A stretch of 64,000 nucleotides of DNA from Erythrobacter sp. BLCC-B19 (GTDB lineage: Bacteria; Pseudomonadota; Alphaproteobacteria; Sphingomonadales; Sphingomonadaceae), in the NCBI RefSeq assembly GCF_028621955.1, contig NZ_CP117516.1, forward strand, positions 2,750,001 to 2,814,000. The letters are read 5' to 3'. Below, piece after piece: positions 1-9,588 of this stretch. How positions within the stretch are numbered: position 1 is the first letter of the stretch; every line of letters starts with the position of its first letter. The position numbers and the translations under genes are program-made. The notes below the pieces were generated by a model. It saw only the letters and a list, made by a program, of their open reading frames with translations, was not told the DNA's origin and made no database searches.

Positions 1-411
1 TATGATGACCTCGCCAGTGTGCCGGTGGCGCCGTCAGTCAGCGTCGATTTCGCCGGTAATGCCGAGCTGCTGGCGCGCATCCACCACCATTTCGGCGATG
101 CGCTGGCGCAATCGGTGCTGGTGGGCGCGACCCATATCGAGGCGCGTTCGGTGTTCGGCGCAAACGCGCCGCTGCCCGGCCCCAAGCCGCAGCTGTTCTT
201 CGCTCCCGACCACGCGGTCGCCTTCTTCAAGGCCCATGGCCCTGTGGAGGGCGGCAAGCTGGTCGCCGCCGCCTGGCACGAATTCCTGAAGGCGGCAGAA
301 GGCACGATCACCATCGAACGCCACGCCGGGCTTGCCGCGGCGCGGGATGTGTTCACCACGATGGTCGCAGGCCAGATCGACCCGGCCAAGGGCATCGTGA
401 TCGAGCCCTAG
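1..411 (+). CDS. DUF2855-like protein, C-terminal part (5' end outside window)
   Basis: The reading frame is open from base 1 and ends at TAG 409-411, so the start lies upstream and only the last 136 residues are visible. The fragment contains a 'VGATHIEA' stretch and a later 'LPGPKPQLFFAPDHA' stretch, which I associate with the DUF2855 family of roughly 350-residue proteins of unknown function; this is recalled similarity, not a search. It ends facing the minus-strand amidohydrolase gene with a 28-base gap. No catalytic assignment can be made from the fragment. Confidence 0.6.
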   Translation, partial: YDDLASVPVAPSVSVDFAGNAELLARIHHHFGDALAQSVLVGATHIEARSVFGANAPLPGPKPQLFFAPDHAVAFFKAHGPVEGGKLVAAAWHEFLKAAEGTITIERHAGLAAARDVFTTMVAGQIDPAKGIVIEP

Positions 412-439
412 ACCGGATGCTTGCCGCAGCGGTGGCGGA

Positions 440-2206
440 TTACTCCGCCGCCTCGGCCAGCTCCACCCGCTGCGGCCCGCGGATCAGCCCGCCCGGTGTC
501 TGGCCGGTCCATTGTCCGTCGCGGAAGGTGACAGTGCCGCTCTTGATCGTGGCGACATAGCCGGTCGCCTTCTGCAGCAACCGCTTGCCGCCCGCAGGCA
601 GATCGAAAGCGAGCCACGGCTTGCCCAGCTTCAGCTTGTCCAAGTCGATCACGTTGAGATCGGCGAGATAGCCCGGCGCGATCACCCCGCGATCCTCAAG
701 CCCGTAGAGCCGCGCGGTATCGCGGCACTGGCGCTTGATCGCCTGTTCCAGCGTGATCGTTGCCCCGCGGCGGCGCGACTTCACCCAGTGTTCGAGCATG
801 AAGGTCGGCGATGCCGCATCGCAGATCGTCCCGCAATGCGCCCCGCCGTCCGACAGCGAATTGACCGTGTCGTCGGCGTGCTGGAGGGGGTGGAGGAAAT
901 CGAGATTGCCGTCCGCATAGTTGAGGATCGGCAGGTATATGAAGCCCTTGCCCTCGTCGCGGCACAGCAGGTCATAGGCATATTCCTGCGGCGCCACGCC
1001 CGCTGCTGCCGCGCGCGCGTTGATGCTGGCATCGGCGGCGGGTTCGTAGTCGAAATCGGGGTCCATCTCGTATTGCAGCGTCCAGCCCATGCTGATCGCC
1101 ATGACGACCCCGCCGATGTCCTTGGGCGCATCGGTGTAGTCATTGGGCTCGGCGAGCATCTGCGCCTTGAAGGCCGGATCGAGCAGCTTCGCGCGCTGCT
1201 CCTCCCACGGCAGGCCTTCAATCGCCATCCAGCTTGGGCGGAAGCGGAAGGGGTGGACCGTGCCCTGCCATGCCATCACGATCCCGTTCCCGCGCAGCGC
1301 GATCTGGGCGACGATGTTGGCGCCATTGTCATTCTCTGCGCGCATCTGGGCGATCTGTTCGTCGAGCGACAATTCCTTGGCGATGGATTGCAGCGCGGCG
1401 AAGGTGACAGGGATCTTGGCTTCGCGGCTGAGCTTGCCCATCCAGTCGAACTCGTTCCATTCGCGCTTCAAATCGCTTGCCATTTCGAACACCGCATGGC
1501 CGCCTGCGGCGGTCGCGCGGCCCATGGCGTGGCCGATCGCGATCAGTTCTTCGGGCGTCGCGGTGGTGCCGGGAACGAGCTCGCCATCCACCGACTTGTG
1601 CAGCACCGTGCGCGAGGTCGAGAAGCCCAGCGCGCCGGCCCGCACGCCTTCCTCCACGATGGCCGCCATCGCCGCAATGTCCGCTTCCGTCGGCACCGCG
1701 CCGGGTTGTTCGCGGTCGCCCAGCACATAGGCGCGCACCGCGCCGTGGGGGACGTGGGTGCCGACATCGACCGTGCGGGGGAGCTTTTCGAGCGCGTCGA
1801 GATATTCGGGGAAGGTCTCCCAGTCCCAGGTCATCCCCTCCGCGAGCGCGGTGCCGGGAATGTCCTCCACCCCTTCCATCAGGCTGATGAGCCATTCGTG
1901 ACGGTCCGGCTTGGCGGGCGCGAAGCCGACGCCGCAATTGCCCATCACGACCGTCGTGACCCCGTGCCAGCTGGAGGGCGCCATTTCCTGATCCCAGGTG
2001 GCCTGCCCGTCGTAATGGGTGTGAATGTCGACAAAGCCGGGGGCAACGATCATCCCGGTGGCATCGATTTCCTCGGCGGCACTGCCGGTGATCCGGCCCA
2101 CGCCCGCGATCAAGCCGTCCTTCACCGCGACATCGCCGACATAGGCGGCCGCCCCGGTGCCATCGACGATTGTCCCGCCCCGGATGATCAGGTCATATTG
2201 CGCCAT
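440..2206 (-). CDS. N-acyl-D-amino-acid deacylase-type amidohydrolase
   Basis: A 588-residue amidohydrolase of the D-aminoacylase/dihydroorotase-like superfamily, expected to hydrolyse N-acyl-D-amino acids or related amides in the cytoplasm. The N-terminus '[15 protein letters not shown]' is the typical small beta-sandwich start, followed by the metal-binding 'HTHYDGQ' near residue 62 and 'GNCGVGFAP' near residue 93. A 'LSDGGAH' segment near residue 450 fits the conserved aspartate late in the barrel. The length fits the long subgroup of this family. No signal peptide is visible. The start ATG at 2206 follows a GAGAGAG-type ribosome binding site. Substrate cannot be told from sequence. It is a single gene, convergent with the preceding gene. 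Confidence 0.85.
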   Translation of the reverse strand: MAQYDLIIRGGTIVDGTGAAAYVGDVAVKDGLIAGVGRITGSAAEEIDATGMIVAPGFVDIHTHYDGQATWDQEMAPSSWHGVTTVVMGNCGVGFAPAKPDRHEWLISLMEGVEDIPGTALAEGMTWDWETFPEYLDALEKLPRTVDVGTHVPHGAVRAYVLGDREQPGAVPTEADIAAMAAIVEEGVRAGALGFSTSRTVLHKSVDGELVPGTTATPEELIAIGHAMGRATAAGGHAVFEMASDLKREWNEFDWMGKLSREAKIPVTFAALQSIAKELSLDEQIAQMRAENDNGANIVAQIALRGNGIVMAWQGTVHPFRFRPSWMAIEGLPWEEQRAKLLDPAFKAQMLAEPNDYTDAPKDIGGVVMAISMGWTLQYEMDPDFDYEPAADASINARAAAAGVAPQEYAYDLLCRDEGKGFIYLPILNYADGNLDFLHPLQHADDTVNSLSDGGAHCGTICDAASPTFMLEHWVKSRRRGATITLEQAIKRQCRDTARLYGLEDRGVIAPGYLADLNVIDLDKLKLGKPWLAFDLPAGGKRLLQKATGYVATIKSGTVTFRDGQWTGQTPGGLIRGPQRVELAEAAE

Positions 2207-2308
2207 TCTCTCTCTCCCTTATGGGGGCAAGGATGACGCAAACGGCGCAGCCCGACAAGGGGGCGGGCACCGTCGATAATGGCAGTCCGAAGGCAAGGGT
2301 AAGCAAGA

Positions 2309-3280
2309 ATGGGTCGCATGAAGGTCTTGAAGCTCGCTTTGGCAGGCATGGCGGCGATGGCCACCCCGCTGGCCGCGCAGGATGGCGGCGCGTGGCGTCT
2401 CGCGCCCGAAACCGATCTGTCAGCAATGCTCGATTGCTTCGAGAACGCCGGGCAGACGCTGGTGTCGGCCCATCGCGGCGGGCCGACCCCCGGCCTGCCG
2501 GAGAACGCGATCCCCACCATGGAGGCGCTGCTGATGGCCGCGCCCGCGATCATGGAGGTCGATGTCGGCCAGAGCACCGATGGCGTGCTGTTCCTGCTGC
2601 ACGACGACCGGCTCGATCGCACCACCACCGGCACGGGCGAGGCAGCCGCGCAGGATTGGGCGGCGCTGAGCGCTCTGAAACTCAAGGACAATTGGGGCTG
2701 GGTCACGCCCTATGCGATCCCGAAGCTGAGCGAGGCGCTGGCCTGGGCCAAGGGCCGCACCGTGATGCAGATCGACTTCAAGCGTTCGGCCAATGTAGAC
2801 AAGGTCGTCGCCGAAATCCGCGCGGCGGGCATGGCAGGCAGCGTCATCCTGATCGCCTATTCGGTCGAGCAGGCAGCAAGCCTGCACCGCGCCGCGCCGG
2901 AAATGCTGCTGTCGGTCTCGGTCGACGCGCCCGGCGATGTCGCGGCGCTGAAGGCGGCGGGCATCCCGGAGGATCGCATGGTCGCCTTCACCGGCACTCG
3001 CCTGCCGCGCCCTGAACTTTACCGCGAACTCGACAAACAGAACATCGAAGTGATCTTCGGCACGCTCGGTCGCCCGCCGCGGTCGATCGATGCGGTGATC
3101 GACCGCTATGGAATGGATGAACGCTACGCCGAACTGGGCAAGGAAGGCATCGACATCCTCGCCACCGACCGCCCGCGCGAAGCTGCGGCTGCTCTGGCCG
3201 AGGCGGGGCGCTTGCCCAAGCCGGGCCAGTGCGGGGTCAGCCGGGCTGCGCTCGAAGAGCCACAAGAAGCCCGCCAATAG
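2309..3280 (+). CDS. Exported glycerophosphodiester phosphodiesterase family protein
   Basis: A 323-residue protein with an N-terminal signal peptide (hydrophobic run about residues 4-18, then 'PLAAQ'), so probably periplasmic. The GDPD fold signatures are present: 'SAHRGG' then 'PENAIPTM' near residues 53-70, 'EVDVGQSTDG' and 'LHDDRLDRTTTGTG' near 85-112, and 'ATDRP' near residue 288. The family hydrolyses glycerophosphodiesters to glycerol 3-phosphate and an alcohol using a metal ion. Two in-frame ATGs exist (2309 and 2318); either leaves the signal peptide intact. It stands alone on the plus strand, divergent from the amidohydrolase and convergent with the SMI1-like gene. Confidence 0.85.
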   Translation: MGRMKVLKLALAGMAAMATPLAAQDGGAWRLAPETDLSAMLDCFENAGQTLVSAHRGGPTPGLPENAIPTMEALLMAAPAIMEVDVGQSTDGVLFLLHDDRLDRTTTGTGEAAAQDWAALSALKLKDNWGWVTPYAIPKLSEALAWAKGRTVMQIDFKRSANVDKVVAEIRAAGMAGSVILIAYSVEQAASLHRAAPEMLLSVSVDAPGDVAALKAAGIPEDRMVAFTGTRLPRPELYRELDKQNIEVIFGTLGRPPRSIDAVIDRYGMDERYAELGKEGIDILATDRPREAAAALAEAGRLPKPGQCGVSRAALEEPQEARQ

Positions 3281-3298
3281 GCCTCACGACCGGGGCGG

Positions 3299-3823
3299 CT
3301 ACGCGGGAGTTTCCAGCGCTTCAATGAACTGCTTGAATGTGAACCCGAGGCGCTGCACGCCATCGTCGGTCGGAAAGCTGTTGTCGTCTTCGTTCGGCAG
3401 CAATTCGTGATCCAGCCACACCACTTCGCCGCCCGGCACCGACAGGTCGAGAGCGAACTGGTTACCATCCCAATTGCCGCCAATCACAATCCAGCACGGC
3501 GGCACGTTCACGTTATCGCCGCCTGTCTCTTCCAGCCATTGGCGCAGGGTCATCACCTGGTAGTTGCGGATGGAGGTTTCGCTCCAGTCCGGTTCCAGCG
3601 ATGTAACGCAATAGAATTGCTCGATCGCGTGGCCGTCCCGAGTCACCAGCGGTGGCTGCTCGCACGCGGTCGGCGAGGTGAAGCCTCCATTGCGGAGCAT
3701 CAGGAAGGACTTGTAATCCTCGGGCAGGTTGGCGCCCGCTTGCTGCGCCACGTCTGCGAGGGTAACCGCATCAAGCGCGATCTGATCTCCCAGCAGGTAA
3801 TCAGCAACAGCCTCGGGCGTCAT
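3299..3823 (-). CDS. SMI1/KNR4-like domain protein
   Basis: A 174-residue cytoplasmic protein. The segment 'LPEDYKSFLMLRNGGF' near residue 32 and 'GNWDGNQFALDLS' near residue 110 are characteristic of the SMI1/KNR4 (SUKH) fold. SUKH proteins are often immunity proteins to secreted toxins or ligand-binding modules, but no toxin gene is near. The frame is open far upstream, but those residues overlap the hydrolase gene in another frame. I chose ATG 3823, which has GAGG eight bases upstream and lies 12 bases after the hydrolase stop. This makes it the last gene of a likely phaC-phaZ-SMI1 transcription unit. Role unknown. Confidence 0.75.
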   Translation of the reverse strand: MTPEAVADYLLGDQIALDAVTLADVAQQAGANLPEDYKSFLMLRNGGFTSPTACEQPPLVTRDGHAIEQFYCVTSLEPDWSETSIRNYQVMTLRQWLEETGGDNVNVPPCWIVIGGNWDGNQFALDLSVPGGEVVWLDHELLPNEDDNSFPTDDGVQRLGFTFKQFIEALETPA

Positions 3824-3834
3824 GTCTGGTCGCC

Positions 3835-4695
3835 TCAAGCCGCCGAGCGCTTGGATTCCTTCGCCGTCTCCGGCGCATCGAGGAATTCGCGGATAGCGGC
3901 CACGCTTTCGTCCGCATGGGTCAGCAAGAACAGGTGCCCGCCGCCTTCGAAGGTCTGAAGCCGCGAATTGGGGATCATCGCCTTCAGGATCCGGCCATTG
4001 ATCAGCGGGACGATCTGGTCGTCCTCGCCCATCATGATGAGGGTTTCCTTGGTCATGAAGGGAAGGGCAGGCAGGCTCGTCCAGCCGAGCATACACATCA
4101 GCTGATACATATAGCCGCGCGGGGAAGGGGGCTTGAGGCGGCCGATGTGGCTGTCCTTCTGGTGCGCGGCCCCATCCTTGTCGACCCCGCCATAGAGCGT
4201 GGCGAAGTGTTCGTTCATGAATTCAGGGTCGATGTAGCGGCGCGGATTGGCCATCTTGGTGAAGGCTGCCGGGTTGCCCGGCACCATCAGCATCCCCGGC
4301 GTGGTCGCGATCAGGGTCAGCCGCCGGGTGCGGCCCGGGTGCTGGAGCGCAAAGTGCTGCGCCATCGCGCCGCCCCACGACACGCCCATGACATCGACCT
4401 CGTCGAGACCGAACTTGTCGAGCAGCTGGGCCGCCGTCCAGCTCATGGTGAAGGGGTTGTAGGGCACCAGCGGATCGGGTGATTCGCCGACACCGGGCAT
4501 ATCGAACATGATAAAGCCGCGTTCGGGCAGGGCGGCGGCCAGCGGGGCCACGGCCTCGATATTCGCGCCGATGCCGTTGAAGAACAGAACCGGCAGATGG
4601 TCGGAAGGCATATCGAGCCGCCAGGCCGCAGTCCGTAGCGTCCGGCCGCCCACTTGCTCCATCGAGACGACCGCGTCGTCCATGGGATTTGTCAC
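3835..4695 (-). CDS. phaZ: PHA depolymerase-like alpha/beta hydrolase (PhaZ type)
   Basis: A 286-residue alpha/beta-hydrolase. 'FFNGIGAN' near residue 40 is the oxyanion-hole region typical of Pseudomonas-type intracellular medium-chain PHA depolymerases. 'GVSWGG' near residue 104 holds the nucleophile serine, 'GEDDQIVP' near residue 225 the acid, and 'GGGHLFLLTHAD' near residue 253 the histidine. It would release 3-hydroxyacids from intracellular polyester granules. The gene sits 133 bases downstream of phaC on the same strand, the phaC-phaZ order known from pseudomonads, which strengthens the call. No signal peptide is visible. An unrelated esterase activity cannot be excluded. Confidence 0.8.
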   Translation of the reverse strand: MTNPMDDAVVSMEQVGGRTLRTAAWRLDMPSDHLPVLFFNGIGANIEAVAPLAAALPERGFIMFDMPGVGESPDPLVPYNPFTMSWTAAQLLDKFGLDEVDVMGVSWGGAMAQHFALQHPGRTRRLTLIATTPGMLMVPGNPAAFTKMANPRRYIDPEFMNEHFATLYGGVDKDGAAHQKDSHIGRLKPPSPRGYMYQLMCMLGWTSLPALPFMTKETLIMMGEDDQIVPLINGRILKAMIPNSRLQTFEGGGHLFLLTHADESVAAIREFLDAPETAKESKRSAA

Positions 4696-4828
4696 CTATT
4701 CACGTCCTTTCATGCGCCCCCCGAAGGAAGGCGGGTTGGGCGCGCACACCGATCCCATAGCGCGCGCGCCCATAAGCTTGTGCGTCCTTGCCCCGGTGCC
4801 GGAAAGCCCCAGACGCGCTGCCGCCTTA

Positions 4829-6526
4829 TCAGACTTCTTCGACGACGTAGAGTCCCGGCGCCTTGTCGGTCGGTTTGTGGGTGGCATTGCCGAGCGAGGC
4901 GGGCGCCGGCTTTTTCTTGCCCGAGCGCTTCTGCACCCACTCCATCCACAGCGGCCACCAGCTGCCCTTGACCTCTTCGGTGCCCTGCAGCCACTCGTCG
5001 GCGGTGGCCGGGAGCTTGCCCGGCTTGGCCTGCACGAAGTACTTGGCCTTGGGGTTGCCCGGCGGGTTGAGGATCGCCTGCATGTGGCCGCTCTGCGAGA
5101 GCACGTAGGTCACGTCCTTCGATCCGAACAGCTGGGTCGAACGATAGGTCGCCTTCCACGGGGTAATGTGATCGGTCACCCCGCCAAGGATGAACAGATC
5201 GGCGGTCACCTTGCTGAGGTCGACCTTGTGCCCGGCCATTTCGACTTCGCCCTTCTTGGTGAAGGCGAGGGTTTCGAACAGGGTGAGGAAATCCCCCATC
5301 AGGCTGGAGGACAGGTTGGTCGCGTCCGCGTTCCAGAACAGCACGTCGAAGGCCGGTGGGTCTTGTCCCAGCAGGTAGTTGTTGATGACGTAGTTCCAGA
5401 TCAGGTCATTCGGTCGCAGCCATGCAAAGCCGCGCGCCAGATCGTCGGCCTTGATCACGCCCTGCTTCATCGCGCGCTGGCGGGCGAGGGCCATGCCGTT
5501 CTCGCTGACGAGTGATCCGGCTTCGATATCGGTCGGCTTGGGGTGCAGCACGCACACCATCAGCGTCAATGTGCCGAGGATCGGGTTGCCAGTCGCCGCC
5601 AGCTTGGAGGCGAGCACCGAGGCCGTCTGCCCGCCCGAACACCCGGCCGAGACGTTAACCTTCTTCGATCCGGTAATGTCCGCGACCACTTCCAGCGCCT
5701 TTTCGCAAGCCGCGATGTAATCCGCCATGCCCCAGTGGCCCTGATCCTTCGACGGGTTGCGCCACGAAATGACGAAGGTCTGGATGCCGTTGTCGACCTG
5801 CCATTTGATCACCGACTTGTCGGGCGAGAGGTCGTTGATGTACATCTTGTTGATCTGCGGCGGGATCGTCAGCTGAGGAATTTCATACACTTCCTCGGTG
5901 GTCGGCGCATAGTGCAGCACCTCCATGATCTCGTCGCGGTAAACCACGGCGCCCTTCGAGGTCGCGATGTTCTCGCCGATCTTGAACGGGCGCTTGTCGA
6001 CCTGGCTGACCATGCCCTTGTTGTGGACGAGGTCGTTATAGGCGTTCTGCAGCCCCTTGATGAGGCTGAGACCGCCCGAATTGATGATCTGCTTTTGCGC
6101 AGTGGGGTTGCCGATCAGCGAGTTGGTCGGGGCAAGGCCATCAAGGATGATGTTGGCGATGAAGTTCGCGCGGTTGCGCTCCAGCTCGTCAAGTTCGAGC
6201 TCCTCCAGCCAGTTCTTCATCCCCTTCTGCACGGCGAGGTAATATTGCGCGCCGGCGCGGAAGAAGGGGTTGTATTGCCACGCCGGATCCATGAACCGCT
6301 TGTCCTTGGGATCGGGGGCCAGCTCGCTTTTGCCGGTCATGATCTTGACCATGTCCTGCGCCATCGCGGTGGAGTGGCGGATGAACCGCGACGGATCGGA
6401 GGCCGTTTCGCGCAGCAGCAGCGCGACCGCGCTGACGAAATCCTCGCGCGCAAGGCCCACCAGCGGCCCCAATGCATTGGTCGACTGGGCGGCTTCGTTT
6501 TCGAGTCTGACTTCGCTGCGTGCCAT
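4829..6526 (-). CDS. phaC: Poly(3-hydroxyalkanoate) synthase, class II-like
   Basis: A 565-residue PHA synthase that polymerises (R)-3-hydroxyacyl-CoA on granule surfaces. The lipase-like box 'GCSGGQ' puts the nucleophile cysteine at residue 296, the same number as in Pseudomonas class II enzymes. 'GVTDHITPW' supplies the aspartate and 'SQSGHMQAILNPPGN' the histidine of the triad. Length matches class II (about 560). I chose ATG 6526 because AGGAGAAGGGG lies just upstream; longer in-frame starts read into low-quality sequence. It is first in the phaC-phaZ-SMI1 group and divergent from the GGDEF-EAL gene, sharing a 185-base intergenic region. Confidence 0.92.
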   Translation of the reverse strand: MARSEVRLENEAAQSTNALGPLVGLAREDFVSAVALLLRETASDPSRFIRHSTAMAQDMVKIMTGKSELAPDPKDKRFMDPAWQYNPFFRAGAQYYLAVQKGMKNWLEELELDELERNRANFIANIILDGLAPTNSLIGNPTAQKQIINSGGLSLIKGLQNAYNDLVHNKGMVSQVDKRPFKIGENIATSKGAVVYRDEIMEVLHYAPTTEEVYEIPQLTIPPQINKMYINDLSPDKSVIKWQVDNGIQTFVISWRNPSKDQGHWGMADYIAACEKALEVVADITGSKKVNVSAGCSGGQTASVLASKLAATGNPILGTLTLMVCVLHPKPTDIEAGSLVSENGMALARQRAMKQGVIKADDLARGFAWLRPNDLIWNYVINNYLLGQDPPAFDVLFWNADATNLSSSLMGDFLTLFETLAFTKKGEVEMAGHKVDLSKVTADLFILGGVTDHITPWKATYRSTQLFGSKDVTYVLSQSGHMQAILNPPGNPKAKYFVQAKPGKLPATADEWLQGTEEVKGSWWPLWMEWVQKRSGKKKPAPASLGNATHKPTDKAPGLYVVEEV

Positions 6527-6711
6527 CGAGATCCCCTTCTCCTGCTTCCCGCGCGCGCATCCGGTTGGCCCGGTGCTTCGATCCGCGCGATCTTTGCGGC
6601 CCGTTGTGCCGCCTCGGTTGCCAAGTTGCAAGCCGTCCCCGCCACGGCGCCGGAGCAATCCCTGAAAGAATTAAGGATGCAGATTAACGCTTTTCTTAGC
6701 GCTCTTCGGGC

Positions 6712-9441
6712 ATGGGATGGAGGATGGCTGGGGACCCAATTCGAAAGTTTGCAAGTGTCGATCCGCGTCCTGCGATGCGGCGCGATTTGCGTTCTGTTGC
6801 ATTGGCCAAGCAAAGCGAAAACGATCAACGCGCGCGGGGCGAGCGGCGGGGAGCCGAGCGACTGCGCACCAGCCAGCCCGGCGGGCTGAAACAGGCTATC
6901 GACGAGCCGGCCAGCGAGCAGAATTTCTTCCTTCCACGCCAGGCTGGCGGGATGACGGTGTTCCTGCTTTTCGCCTTCACCATGTCTGCCCTGGTGTTTC
7001 AGGGTCTGCCAACCCCGATCACCTGCGGGGCTGCCCTGGCATCAGCGGCGCTGTTCGCTTGCGGGACGCTGTTTGCAAGACTGGAGCGCGGCGCCGGTTC
7101 CAGCGCCGCCATGCGCGGCTTTGTCGTGATGGTGGGCATTGTTCTGCCTATGGCCTGCGCAGGCGTGGCTCTGGCGCGCTGGGTGGCAGAGGGGCTGCCG
7201 TGGCAATGGGCCATCGCGACGCTGGTGTGCATCAACGCTGCCGCCGCCGCGCTGTTCGATATGCGCATCATCTCGCTGTTCTTTTCCAAGATCGCCAGCT
7301 GGATGGGCTTTTCGCTGCTGGTTCCCGGCACGCTGACCTATGCCGCGCTGCTGGCTGCGGCGATCACGCTCTCGCTGATTGCGCGGCTTGAATGGAAGGC
7401 CGCCGAACGCCGCCGGCTTGCCCGCGAGGCGCGCGAACGGGTGGCGGCGCGGGCTGAGGATATTCTGCGCAGCTTCGAGGAAACCGGACAGGGCTGGTTC
7501 TGGGAGACCGACCGGCGCGGGCTCATCACCTATATCTCCCCCAAGGCCGCGATGGTGCTGGGCAAGTCGCCCGACGAGGTGATCGGCTGCCCCCTGAGCG
7601 AGATCGTCGATCCCTCGCAAGGGGCCGCCGATGCCGAACGCACGCTGGCCTTCCACCTTTCAGCGCGCTCGGCCTTTCACGATGTCGAGGTGCGCGCGGC
7701 GACCACCGGTGACGAACGCTGGTGGGCGCTGGCCGGCCGCCCGGTCTATGACAGCTTCAAGAACTTCTGCGGTTTCCGCGGCCACGGCACCGACCTCACC
7801 GAAAAGCGCCGCAGCGAACAGCAGGTCTCGCGCCTGGCCCATTACTGCTCGCTGACCGGGCTGGCCAACCGCGTGCAGATGAGCCAGGCGCTCGAACAGA
7901 TCCTCAGCGCCCCCAGCGGACGCGAGCGCGCCTGCGCGGTGCTGATGCTCGATCTCGACCGGTTCAAGCACGTCAACGATACGCTCGGCCACCCGGCGGG
8001 GGATGCGCTGCTCAAGCAGGTCGCCCAGCGGCTCGAACGGGCGATCGGGGCGAGCGGGCGCTGCGGGCGTCTGGGCGGCGATGAATTCCAGGTCATCGTC
8101 CCCGGCCATCAGGATCGCCACACACTGGGTCACATCGCGCAGGACATCATCAACGCCCTCTCGCAGCCCTATTCGCTTGAAGGGCAGAGCGTGGTGATCG
8201 GCGCCTCGGTCGGGATCGCGCTGGCGCCCGAGCATGGCGCATCGAGCGACGAATTGATCCGCAATGTCGACCTTGCGCTTTACGCCGCCAAGGACGCCGG
8301 GCGCGGGGTCTACCGGTTCTATGCCGAGGATCTTCACGCCGCAGCTGAAGAACGCGCCGAGCTGGAGCAGGATCTGCGCGAGGCGATCACCAAGGGCGAG
8401 CTTGAACTCTATTACCAGCCTGTGGTCTATGCTGCTGACGAGAAGATCGTGGGCTTCGAGGCGCTGATGCGCTGGAACCACCCCAAGCGCGGGTGGATCA
8501 GCCCGGCCAAATTCGTGCCCATCGCCGAGGATGCGGGCCTGATCGACCGCATCGGCCAGTGGGCCTTGCGCACCGCCTGCGCCGACCTTGCACGCTGGCC
8601 GCGCTCGATCCGCTGTGCGGTCAACGTCTCGGCCCTGCAATTTGCCAATCCCGACCTTCCCGCGATTGTCGCCAATGCGCTTGCGCATAGCGGGGTTGCG
8701 CCTTCGCGATTGGAGCTGGAGATCACCGAAAGCGTGTTCCTCAACGACAACGCGGGCACGGATGCGATGTTCAAGGCCTTGAAGCGCGTTGGCGTGCGGC
8801 TTGCTCTCGATGATTTCGGCACCGGCTATTCCTCGCTCGGCTATCTGAAGAAAGCGCCGTTCGACAAGATCAAGATCGACCGCAGCTTCGTGCAGGGCGC
8901 CACCGAAGAAGGCAGCCGCAACGGCGCGATCATCGCCTCGATCACGTCGCTGGCCGAAGCCCTGCACATGGACACCACGGCCGAAGGCGTGGAGACACTC
9001 GACGAGCTGGAACTGGTGCGTCTGCTGGGGTGCAGCCACGTTCAGGGCTACATCTACTTCAAGCCGATGAACGCCTCGGATGCGACCGCGCTGGTGTCGG
9101 GCAATCTGGTCGCCGAGGCAGACGGCCCGCAATGCGCCCGCGCCCCGCGCCAGAACCTGCTTCGCAAGGTGGTGGTGGTGCACAACGGCAACCGCCTCAA
9201 CGCAACGCTGCGCAACATCTCGGAAAGCGGCGCCATGATCGAGGGCTTGTGGAATATGCCCGCAGGCAGTGCGGTGCGGATCGAGTTTTCCGCCGACAAG
9301 TCGGTGACCGGGCAGGTGCGCTGGTCGCGCGAGAACCGGGTCGGGATCGAGTTTCATGCCCCGCTTCGTCGCCGGGCGGACGGCAGCTTTGCCGTGCTCA
9401 AAAGCCCGCACGGGCAGGCGGCGGCCAGGGGCGGCTGGTGA
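6712..9441 (+). CDS. Membrane PAS-GGDEF-EAL-PilZ cyclic-di-GMP signalling protein
   Basis: A 909-residue protein. About five to six hydrophobic segments lie between residues 80 and 225, followed by a PAS domain (about 245-360) with 'GWFWETDRRGLITYISP'. The GGDEF motif is intact at residues 455-459 and EAL at 583-585. The phosphodiesterase core residues are all present: 'VNVS', 'ELEITES', 'DDFGTGYSS', 'KIKID', 'AEGVE' and 'VQGY'. A C-terminal PilZ-like domain has 'NISESG' at residue 835. It could both make and degrade cyclic di-GMP and bind it. The start is uncertain: ATG 6712, 6724 or 6775 are all possible and none has a good ribosome binding site. The next gene is a paralog. Confidence 0.9.
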   Translation: MGWRMAGDPIRKFASVDPRPAMRRDLRSVALAKQSENDQRARGERRGAERLRTSQPGGLKQAIDEPASEQNFFLPRQAGGMTVFLLFAFTMSALVFQGLPTPITCGAALASAALFACGTLFARLERGAGSSAAMRGFVVMVGIVLPMACAGVALARWVAEGLPWQWAIATLVCINAAAAALFDMRIISLFFSKIASWMGFSLLVPGTLTYAALLAAAITLSLIARLEWKAAERRRLAREARERVAARAEDILRSFEETGQGWFWETDRRGLITYISPKAAMVLGKSPDEVIGCPLSEIVDPSQGAADAERTLAFHLSARSAFHDVEVRAATTGDERWWALAGRPVYDSFKNFCGFRGHGTDLTEKRRSEQQVSRLAHYCSLTGLANRVQMSQALEQILSAPSGRERACAVLMLDLDRFKHVNDTLGHPAGDALLKQVAQRLERAIGASGRCGRLGGDEFQVIVPGHQDRHTLGHIAQDIINALSQPYSLEGQSVVIGASVGIALAPEHGASSDELIRNVDLALYAAKDAGRGVYRFYAEDLHAAAEERAELEQDLREAITKGELELYYQPVVYAADEKIVGFEALMRWNHPKRGWISPAKFVPIAEDAGLIDRIGQWALRTACADLARWPRSIRCAVNVSALQFANPDLPAIVANALAHSGVAPSRLELEITESVFLNDNAGTDAMFKALKRVGVRLALDDFGTGYSSLGYLKKAPFDKIKIDRSFVQGATEEGSRNGAIIASITSLAEALHMDTTAEGVETLDELELVRLLGCSHVQGYIYFKPMNASDATALVSGNLVAEADGPQCARAPRQNLLRKVVVVHNGNRLNATLRNISESGAMIEGLWNMPAGSAVRIEFSADKSVTGQVRWSRENRVGIEFHAPLRRRADGSFAVLKSPHGQAAARGGW

Positions 9442-9588
9442 CGAGCTGCGCCTCGGCCCCATGGTTAATGCAGCCTTTGGCGAGCCTCTTAGCGAAAAAC
9501 TAACCATCGGGCTTTACGCCTTGTGCGGCAAGGCCATGCCGCAGGCGTCCTGCCTCGCGGCCTCAGGCTGAAGAGGTGTGCCCCACAG

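Noticed and set aside
512..2236. Long plus-strand frame antisense to the amidohydrolase
   Set aside because: Shadow of the minus-strand gene in high-GC DNA; Arg/Gly-rich without motifs.
3824..4096. Upstream extension of the SMI1-like protein
   Set aside because: Lies in another frame of the PhaZ-like gene; ATG 3823 has a ribosome binding site.
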